Positions 27,966 through 36,908 are shown, counted from the first letter of the stretch. The stretch is 64,000 bases of DNA from Cellulosimicrobium cellulans (GCF_024124905.1 NZ_JAMXST010000007.1:1-64000), one strand, 5' to 3'. Notes: generated by a model not told the origin, from the letters alone. Numbers and translations are program-made.

Positions 27966-30900
27966 CGGGCACCTCGCAGCTCGTTCTCCAGCAGGGGCTC
28001 CCACACGCGGCGCGCGAGCGCACCGAGGCGGGTCGGGTCGTCGGGGAAGCGGCCCAGGTCGGCCGTGGTGGCGAGCCCCGCGACGTCGGGGAGGGCCGGG
28101 TCCTGGCCCCACGCGAGGACGACGTACGGGTCCTTGCGCTCGAAGCCCTTGTTCCACGCCCAGCCCGCGCGCATCAGGGCGTCGCGCGCGTCGCTCGTGC
28201 GCCGCTCCTCCGTGTAGCGCAGCGACACGTCGGGCAGCAGCGGCAACGGCTCGCGCGCCGCCTCGTCGCGCAGCGCCACGAGGTCCGCGAGGACCCGGGA
28301 CGCCGTCTCGCGGTCCGGCGGGGTGAGGGTGGACCACGCGACGCCCGGGCCCCGGGACGAGCGACCGATCGCGACGGCGTCCCACGGGCGGCCCGGGTCG
28401 CTCGCCGTGAGCGCGAGCGCCTGGACCCAGGCGCGCAGCCGGTGCTTGGGACCGAGCCGCGAGTACTCGGTGCGCACGACCCGCGCCCCGTGCACGCCCG
28501 GCACGCTCCCGACGAGGGTGCGGCCGTCGGGCAGCACGGCGCGGACGTCGACCGTCTCCGCGGAGCTCAGCACGTCCTGGCTCACCGGGCGGCCCGCGGC
28601 GAGGTCGGCCTCGCGCGCGGCCTCCACGGCGGCGACGCGCAGCGGGCCGACGGCGCGGACCACCTCCTGCAACGCCGAGCGGCCCAGCTCGCGCGGCGGG
28701 ACCTGGCCCCGGCGCCACTCGGCCTGCATCGCCCGGTTCGGGTCGACGCCGGCGAGCGCGGCGCGGAGCACGCGGTCGCCCACGCCCCAGCCCGCGAGGC
28801 CGGTGAGCGCGAGCGGGAGGCGGTCCTCGACGTCGTCCTCCTCCAGCACGAGCCCGACGTCGAGCGTGTGCTGCGCGAACCAGCGCGGCGCGTTCTCCAG
28901 CAGGCGGACCAGGTCGTCGAGCTCGACGTCGGCGCGGGCGTCCGCCCCGGCGTCCGGGACCTCGCCGGCCGGCTGGCCGCTCTCGGTCACGGCCAGCAGC
29001 GAGAGCGGCGCGCCCACCAGCGCCCCGACCGGCTGACGCGTCTCGCGCGCCTGGCGGGCGCCGTCGAACGCCGCGCCGTCGTGGCTGAACGGACCCGGCA
29101 CGCCCAGAGCGCCCGGGATGAAGTTGCGCTCGTCCACGGTCTGCAGCGGGTGCTGCACGACGACGTGCTCGCGCGCCGGGCGCCCGTCGGGAGTCCGCGC
29201 CACGCGGTCGAGCGCGTCGAGCAGCTCCGCGACGGGGACCGCCGGCGGGCGGGCGGCGCCGGTGCGCTCGTCGGCGCCCGTGTGCACGACGACGAGGTGG
29301 TCGCCCGCCGCCGCGACGGCGTCGAGGAAGATCTGCCGGTCCTCGCTGCGCGCGTCGCGCTCGCCGATCTCCGGGTGCCGCGCGAGCAGGTCGTCGCCCG
29401 CGGGAGCGGTGGTGCGGGGGAAGACGCCGTCGTCGAGGCCCAGGAGGCACACGACCCGGTGCGGCACCGAGCGCATCGGTTCGAGCGAGCACACGGTCAG
29501 CGCGCCCGTGCGGAACCCGGCACGGGTCGGGCGCCCCGCGAGACGGTCGTCGAGCAGCGCGCGCACGTCCGCGAGCCGCAGCGCGACCCCGCCGTGCGCG
29601 GCGCCCGCCGCGCGCACGTCGCCCAGCACGCGGCGCGCGGAGCCGATCTGCCACCCCTCCGTGGGCGGCGCCTCGGCGAGCAGCGTGAGCGCGCGGTCGA
29701 GCGCGTCGAGCCAGTGCGCCAGCGGGTGCACCCCGTCGAGCGCGCGCAGCGTCTCCGTCAGCCGTGCGACGAGCTCTGCGAGGCGGCCCGCGAGGTCCAC
29801 GTCGGTCGAGCCGACGTCGTCCAGCGGCAGCGCCGGCCCGACGAACCGCGCGTCCTCGTCCGCCATCGCCGCGCCGAGCAGGAGCCGGTCGAGCGCCGCG
29901 TCCCACGTGCCCTGCCGCACGTGCCCGTCGATCCCGAACCGGGCCCGGCGCGCGCCGTCCTCGCCCCAGTGCACGCCCGCCTCGACGGCCCACTGGCGCA
30001 GGCGGTCCACGTCGTCGTCGGAGAACCGGAACCGGCGCCGGACCGGCGCGCTCGCCGCGAGGTCGAGCACCTCCGACGCCGTGACGCGGCCGTCTGCGAG
30101 GCGCAGCAGCGTGGCGAGCAGCGCGAGCACGGGGTTGGTCGTCCCGGCGCCGCGGTCGGCGAGGCTGACCCGCAGGCGCTGACCGGGGTGCGCGTCCTCG
30201 CCGAGCTCGGGGACCGCGCCGAACGTCGCCGTGACGAGGGGCGCGAACGTCTCGACGTCGGGGCACAGCACGATCACGTCGCGCGCCTGGAGCGTCGGGT
30301 CGGCGGAGAACAGGCCGACCAGCGTCTCGCGCAGGACCTCGACCTGGCGCGCGCGGCCGTGGCACGCGAGCACCTGCACGGACCGGTCCGCCGGGTCGAG
30401 CAGGTGCGCGCCGTCGGGCTCGTCCGCCCGCAGCGCGGACTGCAGCGCGCCGAGCAGCGTCGGGGGGGTCGGCGCGGCCGCGTGGTGCGTCTCGACCGAC
30501 CCACCGGCTGAGAGCCGGAGCTGCAGCTCGACCGCGTCACGGCCGGTCGACGCGAGGAACGGGTGCCGGGCGAGCGTGGGCAGGTCTGCGCGACGCCGCG
30601 TGCCCGCGTGGTCCGGGGCGGTGTCCTCGGTGAGGTCGTCGCTCGTGGCGGGGGCGCCGTCGTAAGCCGCGACCTTCTCCCACAGCGCGGGCGACGGGTG
30701 CACGAGCCACAGGTGGACGTCGCGGTGCTCGGCGAGCGCGTGCAGCACGCGCAGCTCGTCCTCCGGGAGCCGCGTCGGGCCGAACACGGACAGCCGCGGC
30801 GGGAGGTCGACGGCCGCGGGGTCGGCGCGGAGCGCGGCGACCGCGTCCTCGACACGACGAGCGGGGTCCGTGGCCGGGACGCGGTCGACCAGGCGGCGCC

Positions 30901-31432
30901 AGAGCTCGGGCTGCCAGGCGAGGTCGTCCGGGGTGTCGCCGGTCTTCGGCGATGGGGCCGACCACGCGAGCACCACCTCGGGCCGCTGCCGCGCGTAGTC
31001 GACGAGCAGGTCCGCGAGCCGACGCGCGAGCGTCAGGCGCCGGCCCCGGCGCACCTCGTCGCCCGGGTCGCCGACGTACCGCGCGAGCGGTGCCGCCCAG
31101 GGCTCGGCGAGGTGCGCGTCGAGCACCTCGAGCACCGACCAGGCGAGCCGCTCGGGGCGCCACGGGTCGTCGTCGGGGTCGAGGTCGGTGAGGTCCGCGA
31201 CGACCTGCTCCACGAGCCGGCGCGGGCCGCGGAAGTCCACGTTCGCGCAGATCCCCGACGTCTCGCCCGCGCCCAGGTGGTGCGAGAGCCGCTGCGCGAG
31301 CCACCGCTCGACCCCGCGCGTCGGGACGGCCACGACGTCCGGCGTGAACGGGTCCTCCGGCGCCTCGGCGAGCACGGCGGCGAGCGGCGCCACGAGCGCC
31401 TCGGCACGCTCGGAGCGGTGCACGTGCAGCAA
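27962..31432 (-). CDS. recC: Exonuclease V subunit gamma, RecC
   Basis: The RecC scaffold, about 1156 residues from the start proposed here. LLHVHRSERAEALVAPLA opens the conserved part, followed by PTRGVERWLAQRLSHHLG, VDFRGPRRLVEQ, and LGLDDGVFPR in the C-terminal inactive helicase/nuclease half. The frame stays open to a GTG at 31606, but a promoter (TTCGAC at 31521-31526, 18 bases, TAGATT at 31497-31502) lies inside that extension, and TTG 31432 follows AGGGG. I therefore prefer 31432. The recC-recB-recD order with overlaps is normal. Confidence 0.88.
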   Translation of the reverse strand: MLHVHRSERAEALVAPLAAVLAEAPEDPFTPDVVAVPTRGVERWLAQRLSHHLGAGETSGICANVDFRGPRRLVEQVVADLTDLDPDDDPWRPERLAWSVLEVLDAHLAEPWAAPLARYVGDPGDEVRRGRRLTLARRLADLLVDYARQRPEVVLAWSAPSPKTGDTPDDLAWQPELWRRLVDRVPATDPARRVEDAVAALRADPAAVDLPPRLSVFGPTRLPEDELRVLHALAEHRDVHLWLVHPSPALWEKVAAYDGAPATSDDLTEDTAPDHAGTRRRADLPTLARHPFLASTGRDAVELQLRLSAGGSVETHHAAAPTPPTLLGALQSALRADEPDGAHLLDPADRSVQVLACHGRARQVEVLRETLVGLFSADPTLQARDVIVLCPDVETFAPLVTATFGAVPELGEDAHPGQRLRVSLADRGAGTTNPVLALLATLLRLADGRVTASEVLDLAASAPVRRRFRFSDDDVDRLRQWAVEAGVHWGEDGARRARFGIDGHVRQGTWDAALDRLLLGAAMADEDARFVGPALPLDDVGSTDVDLAGRLAELVARLTETLRALDGVHPLAHWLDALDRALTLLAEAPPTEGWQIGSARRVLGDVRAAGAAHGGVALRLADVRALLDDRLAGRPTRAGFRTGALTVCSLEPMRSVPHRVVCLLGLDDGVFPRTTAPAGDDLLARHPEIGERDARSEDRQIFLDAVAAAGDHLVVVHTGADERTGAARPPAVPVAELLDALDRVARTPDGRPAREHVVVQHPLQTVDERNFIPGALGVPGPFSHDGAAFDGARQARETRQPVGALVGAPLSLLAVTESGQPAGEVPDAGADARADVELDDLVRLLENAPRWFAQHTLDVGLVLEEDDVEDRLPLALTGLAGWGVGDRVLRAALAGVDPNRAMQAEWRRGQVPPRELGRSALQEVVRAVGPLRVAAVEAAREADLAAGRPVSQDVLSSAETVDVRAVLPDGRTLVGSVPGVHGARVVRTEYSRLGPKHRLRAWVQALALTASDPGRPWDAVAIGRSSRGPGVAWSTLTPPDRETASRVLADLVALRDEAAREPLPLLPDVSLRYTEERRTSDARDALMRAGWAWNKGFERKDPYVVLAWGQDPALPDVAGLATTADLGRFPDDPTRLGALARRVWEPLLENELRGAR

Positions 31433-31496
31433 GGGGACCCCTGTCGGTGGTGGCGGACCGGTCGTCGCGCCCGCCGGTCGGCCGGGCGCTACGAGG

Positions 31497-31526
31497 AATC
31501 TACGAGGTGCGTCCCACACCGTCGAA
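31497..31526 (-). promoter_or_regulatory. recCBD promoter candidate
   Basis: Minus-strand -35 TTCGAC (31521-31526) and -10 TAGATT (31497-31502), 18 bases apart. It decides between the long and short recC starts. Confidence 0.5.
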
Positions 31527-31636
31527 CCGCCGTCCACATCGTCGGGAACGACGGTGCCGTCCTGGGCGGACGTGCCGGCTGACGCACGCCCGACCGAGAG
31601 GCGCACGCCGGAGCGCGTCGCTCGCTCGGATGTGCG

Positions 31637-32374
31637 TCACTCGACCTCCGGCTCAGCGCGCCGTGCGACGAACACCCACTCGCGGCCCGGGCGGTCGGGC
31701 GCGTCGCGGACGTCCACGACCTCGAAGCCGCACGCCACCAGCGACGCCTCGACCTCGTCGCGCTCGCGGAAGCGCAGCGTCGAGTCGGAGTGCAGCTCGG
31801 TGCCGTCGGGCAGCACGGTCGTGTCGTGGAAGGACACGAACGGGAGCGACACGTCGGTGAGGTCGGTCCACGACTCGACCGGCCCGACGTCGGGCACGTC
31901 CACGCGTACGGTCGTCGCCTCGCGGACCCAGCCCTCCCAGGCCCGGCGCGCGGGGTCGCGCGTCTCGAAGACCAGCCACCCGTCCGGGACCAGCGCGGAG
32001 CGGACGCCGCGCAGCGTCGCGGCCCACGCGTCGTCGGTGAGGAACACCTGCGCGACGTTCGCCGTCATCGTCGCGAGGTCGACCCGGAGCGGCGGGAGCG
32101 TCGTCGCGTCGCCGTGCAGCCAGCGCACGCGGTCGCCGCCCGGCTTGGTGCGCGCGACGTCGAGCGACGCGCCCGCCGGGTCGACGCCGACCACCTCGAT
32201 CCCACGCCCCGCCAGGAGGCACGCGAACGTCCCGGTGCCGCACCCGACGTCGAGCACGCGCCGCGCGCCGAGCTCGTCGACGATCGCGACGTACGCGTCG
32301 AGGTCGCTGCGGTCCGGGTCGAGCGGGTCGTAGAGCGCGGCGAGGCGAGGGTCGTCGAAGATCGCGTCGGGCAT
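31637..32374 (-). CDS. Class I SAM-dependent methyltransferase
   Basis: A 245-residue methyltransferase. VLDVGCGTGTFACLLAGRG (about residues 40-58) is motif I binding SAM, VVGVDPAGASLD carries the acidic residue of motif II, and GDATTLPP and LVPDGWLVFETRD complete the fold. TAGCGT (32381-32386) ends six bases before the ATG, consistent with a leaderless mRNA. The acceptor is unknown. It is followed by recC on the same strand after a gap containing a separate promoter. Confidence 0.88.
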   Translation of the reverse strand: MPDAIFDDPRLAALYDPLDPDRSDLDAYVAIVDELGARRVLDVGCGTGTFACLLAGRGIEVVGVDPAGASLDVARTKPGGDRVRWLHGDATTLPPLRVDLATMTANVAQVFLTDDAWAATLRGVRSALVPDGWLVFETRDPARRAWEGWVREATTVRVDVPDVGPVESWTDLTDVSLPFVSFHDTTVLPDGTELHSDSTLRFRERDEVEASLVACGFEVVDVRDAPDRPGREWVFVARRAEPEVE

Positions 32375-32450
32375 CCCCCGACGCTACGAAGGCCCGCACG
32401 GCCGGTCCACACCATTCCGGAGCACCGCGCCGACCATGCGCCTGTTGCCC

Positions 32451-32510
32451 GCCGACCATGCTGTTGTGGCCCGTCCCGACGGCGGGACGGGCCACGACCA
32501 CATGGTCGGC
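32451..32510. repeat. Long palindrome after metZ (singleton)
   Basis: Arms 32451-32477 and 32484-32510: GCCGACCATG, five variable bases, GTGGCCCGTCCC, then its complement; the only mismatches are inside the five-base block. The loop is GACGGC. A partial direct copy of the left arm precedes it near 32429. It lies at the 3' end of minus-strand metZ and can act as terminator. Confidence 0.8.
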
Positions 32511-32520
32511 GCGAGGGTCG

Positions 32521-33771
32521 TCAGGCGTCGAGCGCCTGCTCCACGTCCTCGATGACGTCGAGCGGGTCTTCCAGACCCACCGACAGGCGCACGGTCGTCT
32601 CCGCGATCCCGACGGCGGCGCGGCCCTCGGGGCCGAGCTTGCGGTGCGTCGTCGTGGCGGGGTGCGTGATCAGTGACTTCGCGTCGCCGAGGTTGTTGGA
32701 GATGTCGACGACCTGGAGCGCGTCGAGGAACGTGAACGCGCGCTTCTTCGCCGTCTCGGGGTCGGTGCCCTCGGGGACGGCGAGGTCGAACGTCACGACC
32801 GTGCCGCCGCCGCTCTGCTGCGACCGCGCGAGCTCCCGCTGCGGGTGCGACGCGAGGAACGGGTAGCGCACTCGGCCGATCCCAGGGAGCTGCTCGAGCG
32901 CCTCGGCCACCTGCGCGGCCGCCGTGTTCTGCGCCGCGACGCGCACCGGGAGCGTCTCCAGACCCTTGAGCAGCACCCACGCGTTGAAGGCCGAGAGCGA
33001 CGGCCCCGTGTTGCGGAGGAACGTCTGCACGGGCCCGTTGACGTACTCCTCGGTCCCGAGGATCGCGCCGCCGAGCACGCGGCCCTGCCCGTCGATGTGC
33101 TTGGTCGCCGAGTACACGACGACGTCCGCGCCGAGCTCGAGCGGCTTCTGCAGCAGCGGCGTCGCGAAGACGTTGTCGAGCACCACCACCGCGCCCGCGG
33201 CGTGCGCGAGCTCGCTCACGCGCCGCGCGTCGACGATGTCCTGCATGGGGTTGGACGGGGTCTCGAAGAACACGACGTCCGCGGGCGTCGAGAGCGCCTC
33301 CTCCCACTGGGAGAGCACGTGCCCGTCGACGTAGTCCGTCCGGACGCCCCACTTCGCGAAGATCTCGTCGAAGATGACGATGCTCGACCCGAACAGCGCG
33401 CGCGCCGCGACGATCCGCGACCCGGAACCGACGAGCGCGGCGAGCGACGTGAACACCGCGGACATGCCGGACGCCGTCGCGTAGCAGGCCTCGGCGCCCT
33501 CGAGCAGGCGCAGGCGCTCCTCGAACGCGTGCACCGTCGGGTTGCCGTAGCGCGAGTAGACGAACCGGTCGAGCTCGCCCTTGAACGCCGCCTCGGCGTC
33601 GGCGGCGCGGTCGTACGTGTACCCCTGCGTGAGGAACAACGCCTCGGAGGTCTCCTGGAACTCCGTGCGGTGGTGGCCGCCGCGCACGGCGAGCGTCGCG
33701 GGGCGCGCGCTCGCGGGCAGGGGCTTGCGGCCGGAGCCGCCGGGGACGCTCCCGGGCTGCGCGGCGCTCAC
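32521..33771 (-). CDS. metZ: O-succinylhomoserine sulfhydrylase (MetZ-type, PLP)
   Basis: A 416-residue Cys/Met metabolism PLP enzyme that makes homocysteine from an O-acylhomoserine and sulfide. FVYSRYGNPTVHAFEERL, FETPSNP, VVLDNVFATPLLQ and the PLP lysine in YSATKHIDGQGR are visible. The ending SVGLEDPLDVIEDVEQAL is typical. The GTG start overlaps the stop of the upstream rhodanese gene. The same rhodanese-metZ pair exists in mycobacteria (Rv0390-Rv0391). An S-box-like RNA precedes the operon. O-acetyl versus O-succinyl preference is not decidable from sequence alone. Confidence 0.93.
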   Translation of the reverse strand: MSAAQPGSVPGGSGRKPLPASARPATLAVRGGHHRTEFQETSEALFLTQGYTYDRAADAEAAFKGELDRFVYSRYGNPTVHAFEERLRLLEGAEACYATASGMSAVFTSLAALVGSGSRIVAARALFGSSIVIFDEIFAKWGVRTDYVDGHVLSQWEEALSTPADVVFFETPSNPMQDIVDARRVSELAHAAGAVVVLDNVFATPLLQKPLELGADVVVYSATKHIDGQGRVLGGAILGTEEYVNGPVQTFLRNTGPSLSAFNAWVLLKGLETLPVRVAAQNTAAAQVAEALEQLPGIGRVRYPFLASHPQRELARSQQSGGGTVVTFDLAVPEGTDPETAKKRAFTFLDALQVVDISNNLGDAKSLITHPATTTHRKLGPEGRAAVGIAETTVRLSVGLEDPLDVIEDVEQALDA

Positions 33772-34247
33772 CGGGCGGCCTCGTCGTAGGTCGTGGTGGG
33801 CAGGCCGCGCACCTTCCAGCCCTCGACGTCGCGCAGGCCCGAGAGCCCCTGGGCGCCCTCGAAGCCCTCGAGCACGTTGTACGACGGCCCGAGACCGGCG
33901 GCCGTGGCCGCGCGCGCGGCGCCGATCGACCGCTGGCCCGAGCGACACAGGAACACGACGGGGCGCTCGTCGCCGGGCGTGAGACCCGCCTCGACGAGCT
34001 GGTCCACGAAGCGCGGGTTGGGCCCGGCCGGGGTCACCCACTCGTCGAACACGACGTCGCGGTCGAGGTCCGTGGCGTCGGGCACGCCGATGGTGCGCCA
34101 CTCGCCCTCGGTGCGGACGTCCACGAGGACGGCGCGCTCGTCGTTCGTCAGCAGGTCCCACGCCTGCTGGGGGGTGAGGTCGCCGGCGTAGCCGACGGCG
34201 GGTCGCGCGTCGGGTACGGCCGACGTCTGCTGGGACTGGTCGCTCAT
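33768..34247 (-). CDS. Rhodanese-like sulfurtransferase
   Basis: A 159-residue single-domain rhodanese. The active-site loop is FLCRSGQRSIGAA with the catalytic cysteine near residue 110; VLVDVRTEGEWRTIGVPDA and the C-terminal NVLEGFEGAQ match the family. AGGAGGA lies at the ideal distance before ATG 34247. It is translationally coupled to metZ and probably passes or buffers sulfane sulfur for it. Confidence 0.92.
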   Translation of the reverse strand: MSDQSQQTSAVPDARPAVGYAGDLTPQQAWDLLTNDERAVLVDVRTEGEWRTIGVPDATDLDRDVVFDEWVTPAGPNPRFVDQLVEAGLTPGDERPVVFLCRSGQRSIGAARAATAAGLGPSYNVLEGFEGAQGLSGLRDVEGWKVRGLPTTTYDEAAR

Positions 34248-34252
34248 GAGTC

Positions 34253-34360
34253 CTCCTCCATCGATCGTGGCAGTAGCACCCTGCGCCCGGCCGCCTCGCG
34301 ACGGACCGGGGGGTTGCTGCGGCGTCGACGTGCCACGTCACTCGGCCGCTCCGGATGGTT
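34253..34360 (-). ncRNA. S-box-like SAM riboswitch (SAM-I or SAM-I/IV variant) before rhodanese-metZ
   Basis: On the minus strand GAGCGGCCGAGTGACGTGGC and, a little later, GACGCCGCAGCAACC match the SAM-I aptamer pattern (GAGnGG..GAG.GAC..GGC, then GCC.GGCAACC). A P3 stem follows (CCCGG-T-CCG with CGG-CCGGG), then GGTGCTACTGCC, matching the S-box GGUGCUAA.UCC. CCATC (34354-34358) can pair as P1 with GATGG (34258-34262). The 3' P1 strand touches the AGGAGG ribosome site, so SAM binding could hide it. No separate P4 is clear, which favours a SAM-I/IV variant. Confidence 0.6.
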
Positions 34361-34503
34361 GCTCGGGATCGTACGCCACCCGTCCGACGCGTGGAACGCC
34401 CGTCTCGGGGAGCGGCCTCCGGGAGGGGGGTGCCCGACGTCGGACGGTCGCGCTAGCGTGATCGCGCGCCGGGGCGGGGTCCCGGGAGCGAAGGGGGGAG
34501 ACG

Positions 34504-35085
34504 GTGGCCAGCGTGCGACGACGGGCGGTGGGCGCGGCCGTGGTGGCGGGCGTGGTCGGGACGGGCGTCGTCCTGCTGTGGACGGCGCCCGGAGGCGAGG
34601 ACGCCCCGCAGACGGTGGTGCACGTCGTCGGGGACGCGGTCCCCGGGCTGCCCACCGAGCGGCCGCGGGTCGTCCAGGTCGAACCCGACGAGGACCTCGT
34701 CTCGCCCTTCCCCTCCCGAGAGGCGCTCGACGGCGACGCGCACACGGGGGAGCCGATCGACCTGGCCGAGCACACCGTCGGCGGGTACGAGGGCTGGTGG
34801 ACCTCGGACGGCGACGGCGAGGCGTGCGACGCCTACGCCGACGCGCACCCGGAGGTCGTGCTGGTCAGCACGCGCACCGGTGAGGTCGTCGAGGCGCACA
34901 CGAACGGCGTACGGCTCCAGCGTCCTCCGCAGACGCCACCGGGGGACCCGGCCGAGTGGCCGCCCGACTCCGTCGTCGTGCTCGATGCGCGGACCGGAGC
35001 GGTGCTCGACGCGTTCGAGGTCGACGAGTCCGGGTGGCGCCTCGACCTGCCCGTGGACTGCGTCCCGCCATCCGAGACACCGTGA
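34504..35085 (+). CDS. Hypothetical membrane-anchored or exported protein
   Basis: A 193-residue protein with a basic N-terminus (residues 4-7) and a hydrophobic helix at about 8-27, then a soluble acidic region. No domain recognised. Two similar segments, VVLVSTRTGEVVEAHTNGV and VVVLDARTGAVLDAFEVDE, look like repeated beta-hairpin motifs of a propeller or anchor. The GTG start has GGGGGAG upstream; TAGCGT at 34454-34459 is a -10 candidate. It is unrelated in sequence to the flanking sulfur genes. Confidence 0.65.
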   Translation: MASVRRRAVGAAVVAGVVGTGVVLLWTAPGGEDAPQTVVHVVGDAVPGLPTERPRVVQVEPDEDLVSPFPSREALDGDAHTGEPIDLAEHTVGGYEGWWTSDGDGEACDAYADAHPEVVLVSTRTGEVVEAHTNGVRLQRPPQTPPGDPAEWPPDSVVVLDARTGAVLDAFEVDESGWRLDLPVDCVPPSETP

Positions 35086-35092
35086 CCACCGG

Positions 35093-35120
35093 TTGACACG
35101 CTCCGTGCCGCGCGCACATC
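35093..35120 (+). promoter_or_regulatory. Promoter of the cysteine desulfurase unit
   Basis: A consensus -35 TTGACA at 35093-35098 with a weak -10 (CACATC, 35115-35120) 16 bases later, just ahead of the riboswitch. The second SAM-IV unit has the same TTGACA at the same place relative to its aptamer. Confidence 0.55.
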
Positions 35121-35129
35121 CTGGACGCA

Positions 35130-35250
35130 GGTCATGAGTGCCAGCGTGAAACCCCGGTTTGCTGGCCGGCAACCCTCCTCTCGCGGCGGGGTGCCCCGGG
35201 TGACGACCAGGCCGTACGCCGACCGGCGCGCGGCAAGCGCGGGGATCACC
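35130..35250 (+). ncRNA. SAM-IV riboswitch
   Basis: The sequence starts GGTCATGAGTGCCAGCGT, then AACCCCGG, GCTGGCCGGCAACCCTCC, GGGGTGCCCCGGGTGA and closes with CGACC, pairing with the initial GGTC as P1. This is the actinobacterial SAM-IV aptamer in order and spacing. 35209-35250 can form the downstream stem and pseudoknot. The CDS starts 30 bases later. It should reduce expression of the cysteine desulfurase when SAM is high. Confidence 0.9.
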
Positions 35251-35280
35251 GTCCCCGGACTGCCCTCGGAGGACTGTGTC

Positions 35281-36717
35281 ATGACTGCTCTCGCCCACGT
35301 CTCGTGTCCGACCGAGGTCTCGGAGGCCCCCGACCTCGTAGCGGTCGCCGGCGCGCCCGCGCTCCTGCCCGTCGTCGGCGCGGACACGCTCGTCCCGCTC
35401 GTCGACGGCCGGAGCGTCCCGTACGCGAACCTCGACGTGGCGGCGTCGGCGCCGGCGCTCCGCTCGGTCGCGGACCGCGTGACCGAGGTGCTGCCGCTCT
35501 ACGCGAGCGTGCACCGGGGCGCCGGGTACCTGTCGCAGGTCTCGACCGCGCTCTACGAGGCCTCGCGCCGCACGATCGGCGCGTTCGTCGGCGCGCGCGA
35601 GGACGACGTCACGGTCGTCACGCGCAACACGACCGACTCGCTCAACCTGCTCGCGGGCTGCGTCCCGGCGAACGCGGACGGGACGCCCGGGCGCGTGCTC
35701 GTCCTTGACGTCGAGCACCACGCGAACCTCCTGCCGTGGCAGCGCACGGGCGGCGCGACGGTCCTCGCCGGCGGCGCGTCCGTCGCGGAGACGCTGTCCG
35801 GCCTGCGCACCGAGCTCGCACGCTTCCCGTACGCCCTGGTCGCCGTGACCGGGGCGTCGAACGTCACGGGCGAGTCGCTCCCCGTCGCGGACGTCGTGCG
35901 GGCCGCCCACGACGCCGGCGCGCGCGTCGTGCTCGACGGCGCCCAGCTCGTCCCGCACCGCGGGTTCTCCCTCGCGGGCTCCGGGGTCGACTACGTCGCG
36001 TTCTCCGGCCACAAGACGTACGCGCCGTTCGGCGCGGGCGCGCTCGTGGGTCGCCGCGACTGGCTCGACGCGGGGACCCCGTACCTCGCCGGGGGCGGGG
36101 CGGTGCGGCAGGTCGCTCTCACCGGCACGCAGTGGCAGACGGCGCCCGCGCGCCACGAGGCAGGGTCGCCGAACGTCGTGGGCGCCGCGGCGCTCGCGGC
36201 CGCGTGCGACGCGCTCGCGGCGCTCGACCCGGCCGACCTCCACGCCCACGAGGCGACCCTGCGCGCGGCGCTCGTCGCCGGGCTGGAGGCGGTCCCGGGC
36301 GTGCGCGTCGTGCGGGTCTGGGAGGACGCCGTCGACCCGGTCGGCGTCGTGACGTTCTCCGTCGAGGGCCACGACCCGGGCCTCGTCGCCGCGTACCTCT
36401 CCGCCGAGCACGGCATCGGTGTGCGCGACGGTCGCTTCTGCGCCCACCCGCTGCTCGCGCGCCTCGGGTACGACGCGGGCGCCATCCGGGCGTCGGTCGG
36501 TGTCGGGACGACGGGTGCCGACGTCGTCCGCCTCGTCGAGGCCGTGCGGTCGTACGTGGAACAGGGGCCGACGACGCGGTACGAGGTCGTCGACGGCTGC
36601 TGGGCCGTCGCCGACGACCCGCGCCCGGTACCGGCGGGCTCGGGCCTGGAGGGCCTCTTCGCCACGGCCGCGGCGGGCTTCCTCGCCGACGCCGCGGGGT
36701 GCGGCCCCGCCGCATGA
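35281..36717 (+). CDS. SufS-like cysteine desulfurase / class V aminotransferase
   Basis: A 478-residue PLP enzyme. YANLDVAASAPALRSV at the start, HHANLLPW, VVLDGAQLVPH and FSGHKTYAPFGAGALVG (PLP lysine near 240) follow the SufS/CsdA pattern; RDGRFCAHPLL carries the candidate catalytic cysteine. It would mobilise sulfur from cysteine. Residues 1-35 and the last 40 are extra compared with SufS. ATG 35281 follows GGAGGA; a longer frame to 35134 runs through the riboswitch and is rejected. Its riboswitch suggests a special sulfur-supply role rather than housekeeping Fe-S assembly, for which no suf genes are nearby. Confidence 0.88.
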   Translation: MTALAHVSCPTEVSEAPDLVAVAGAPALLPVVGADTLVPLVDGRSVPYANLDVAASAPALRSVADRVTEVLPLYASVHRGAGYLSQVSTALYEASRRTIGAFVGAREDDVTVVTRNTTDSLNLLAGCVPANADGTPGRVLVLDVEHHANLLPWQRTGGATVLAGGASVAETLSGLRTELARFPYALVAVTGASNVTGESLPVADVVRAAHDAGARVVLDGAQLVPHRGFSLAGSGVDYVAFSGHKTYAPFGAGALVGRRDWLDAGTPYLAGGGAVRQVALTGTQWQTAPARHEAGSPNVVGAAALAAACDALAALDPADLHAHEATLRAALVAGLEAVPGVRVVRVWEDAVDPVGVVTFSVEGHDPGLVAAYLSAEHGIGVRDGRFCAHPLLARLGYDAGAIRASVGVGTTGADVVRLVEAVRSYVEQGPTTRYEVVDGCWAVADDPRPVPAGSGLEGLFATAAAGFLADAAGCGPAA

Positions 36718-36720
36718 CCA

Positions 36721-36788
36721 CGAGATAGCGACCTCCCGCCGAGGGAGCGACAGGCAGCCCTGTCGAGGCACCGGAGGTCGCTACCTCG
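36721..36788. repeat. Long palindrome after cysteine desulfurase (singleton, nested)
   Basis: Outer arms 36721-36736 (CGAGATAGCGACCTCC) and 36773-36788 pair with one mismatch; inside is a second hairpin, CGACAGG / CCTGTCG. It lies between a stop (36717) and the next same-strand gene, so it likely terminates the desulfurase transcript. Confidence 0.8.
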
Positions 36789-36908
36789 GACGGGCGTCGC
36801 TCTCTCGCGGCCGCTCGGGCAACTGTTCACCCGAGCGTCGACGAGCGTTGTCCACCGTGTCGCCGGAGCCTCTTGGCGGCGTCGTCCGGGTGTGCTCTGA
36901 TATGCGCT

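Noticed and set aside
22366-28023. Very long minus-strand frame spanning recD and most of recB
   Set aside because: The upstream part is an arginine-rich shadow of recB in another frame; real recD begins at 24381 with family homology.
31433-31606. Longer recC start at GTG 31606
   Set aside because: The extension contains a promoter, is low complexity and lacks a ribosome site; kept as an alternative only.
35134-35280. Upstream extension of the cysteine desulfurase
   Set aside because: These bases form the SAM-IV aptamer; a ribosome site supports ATG 35281.
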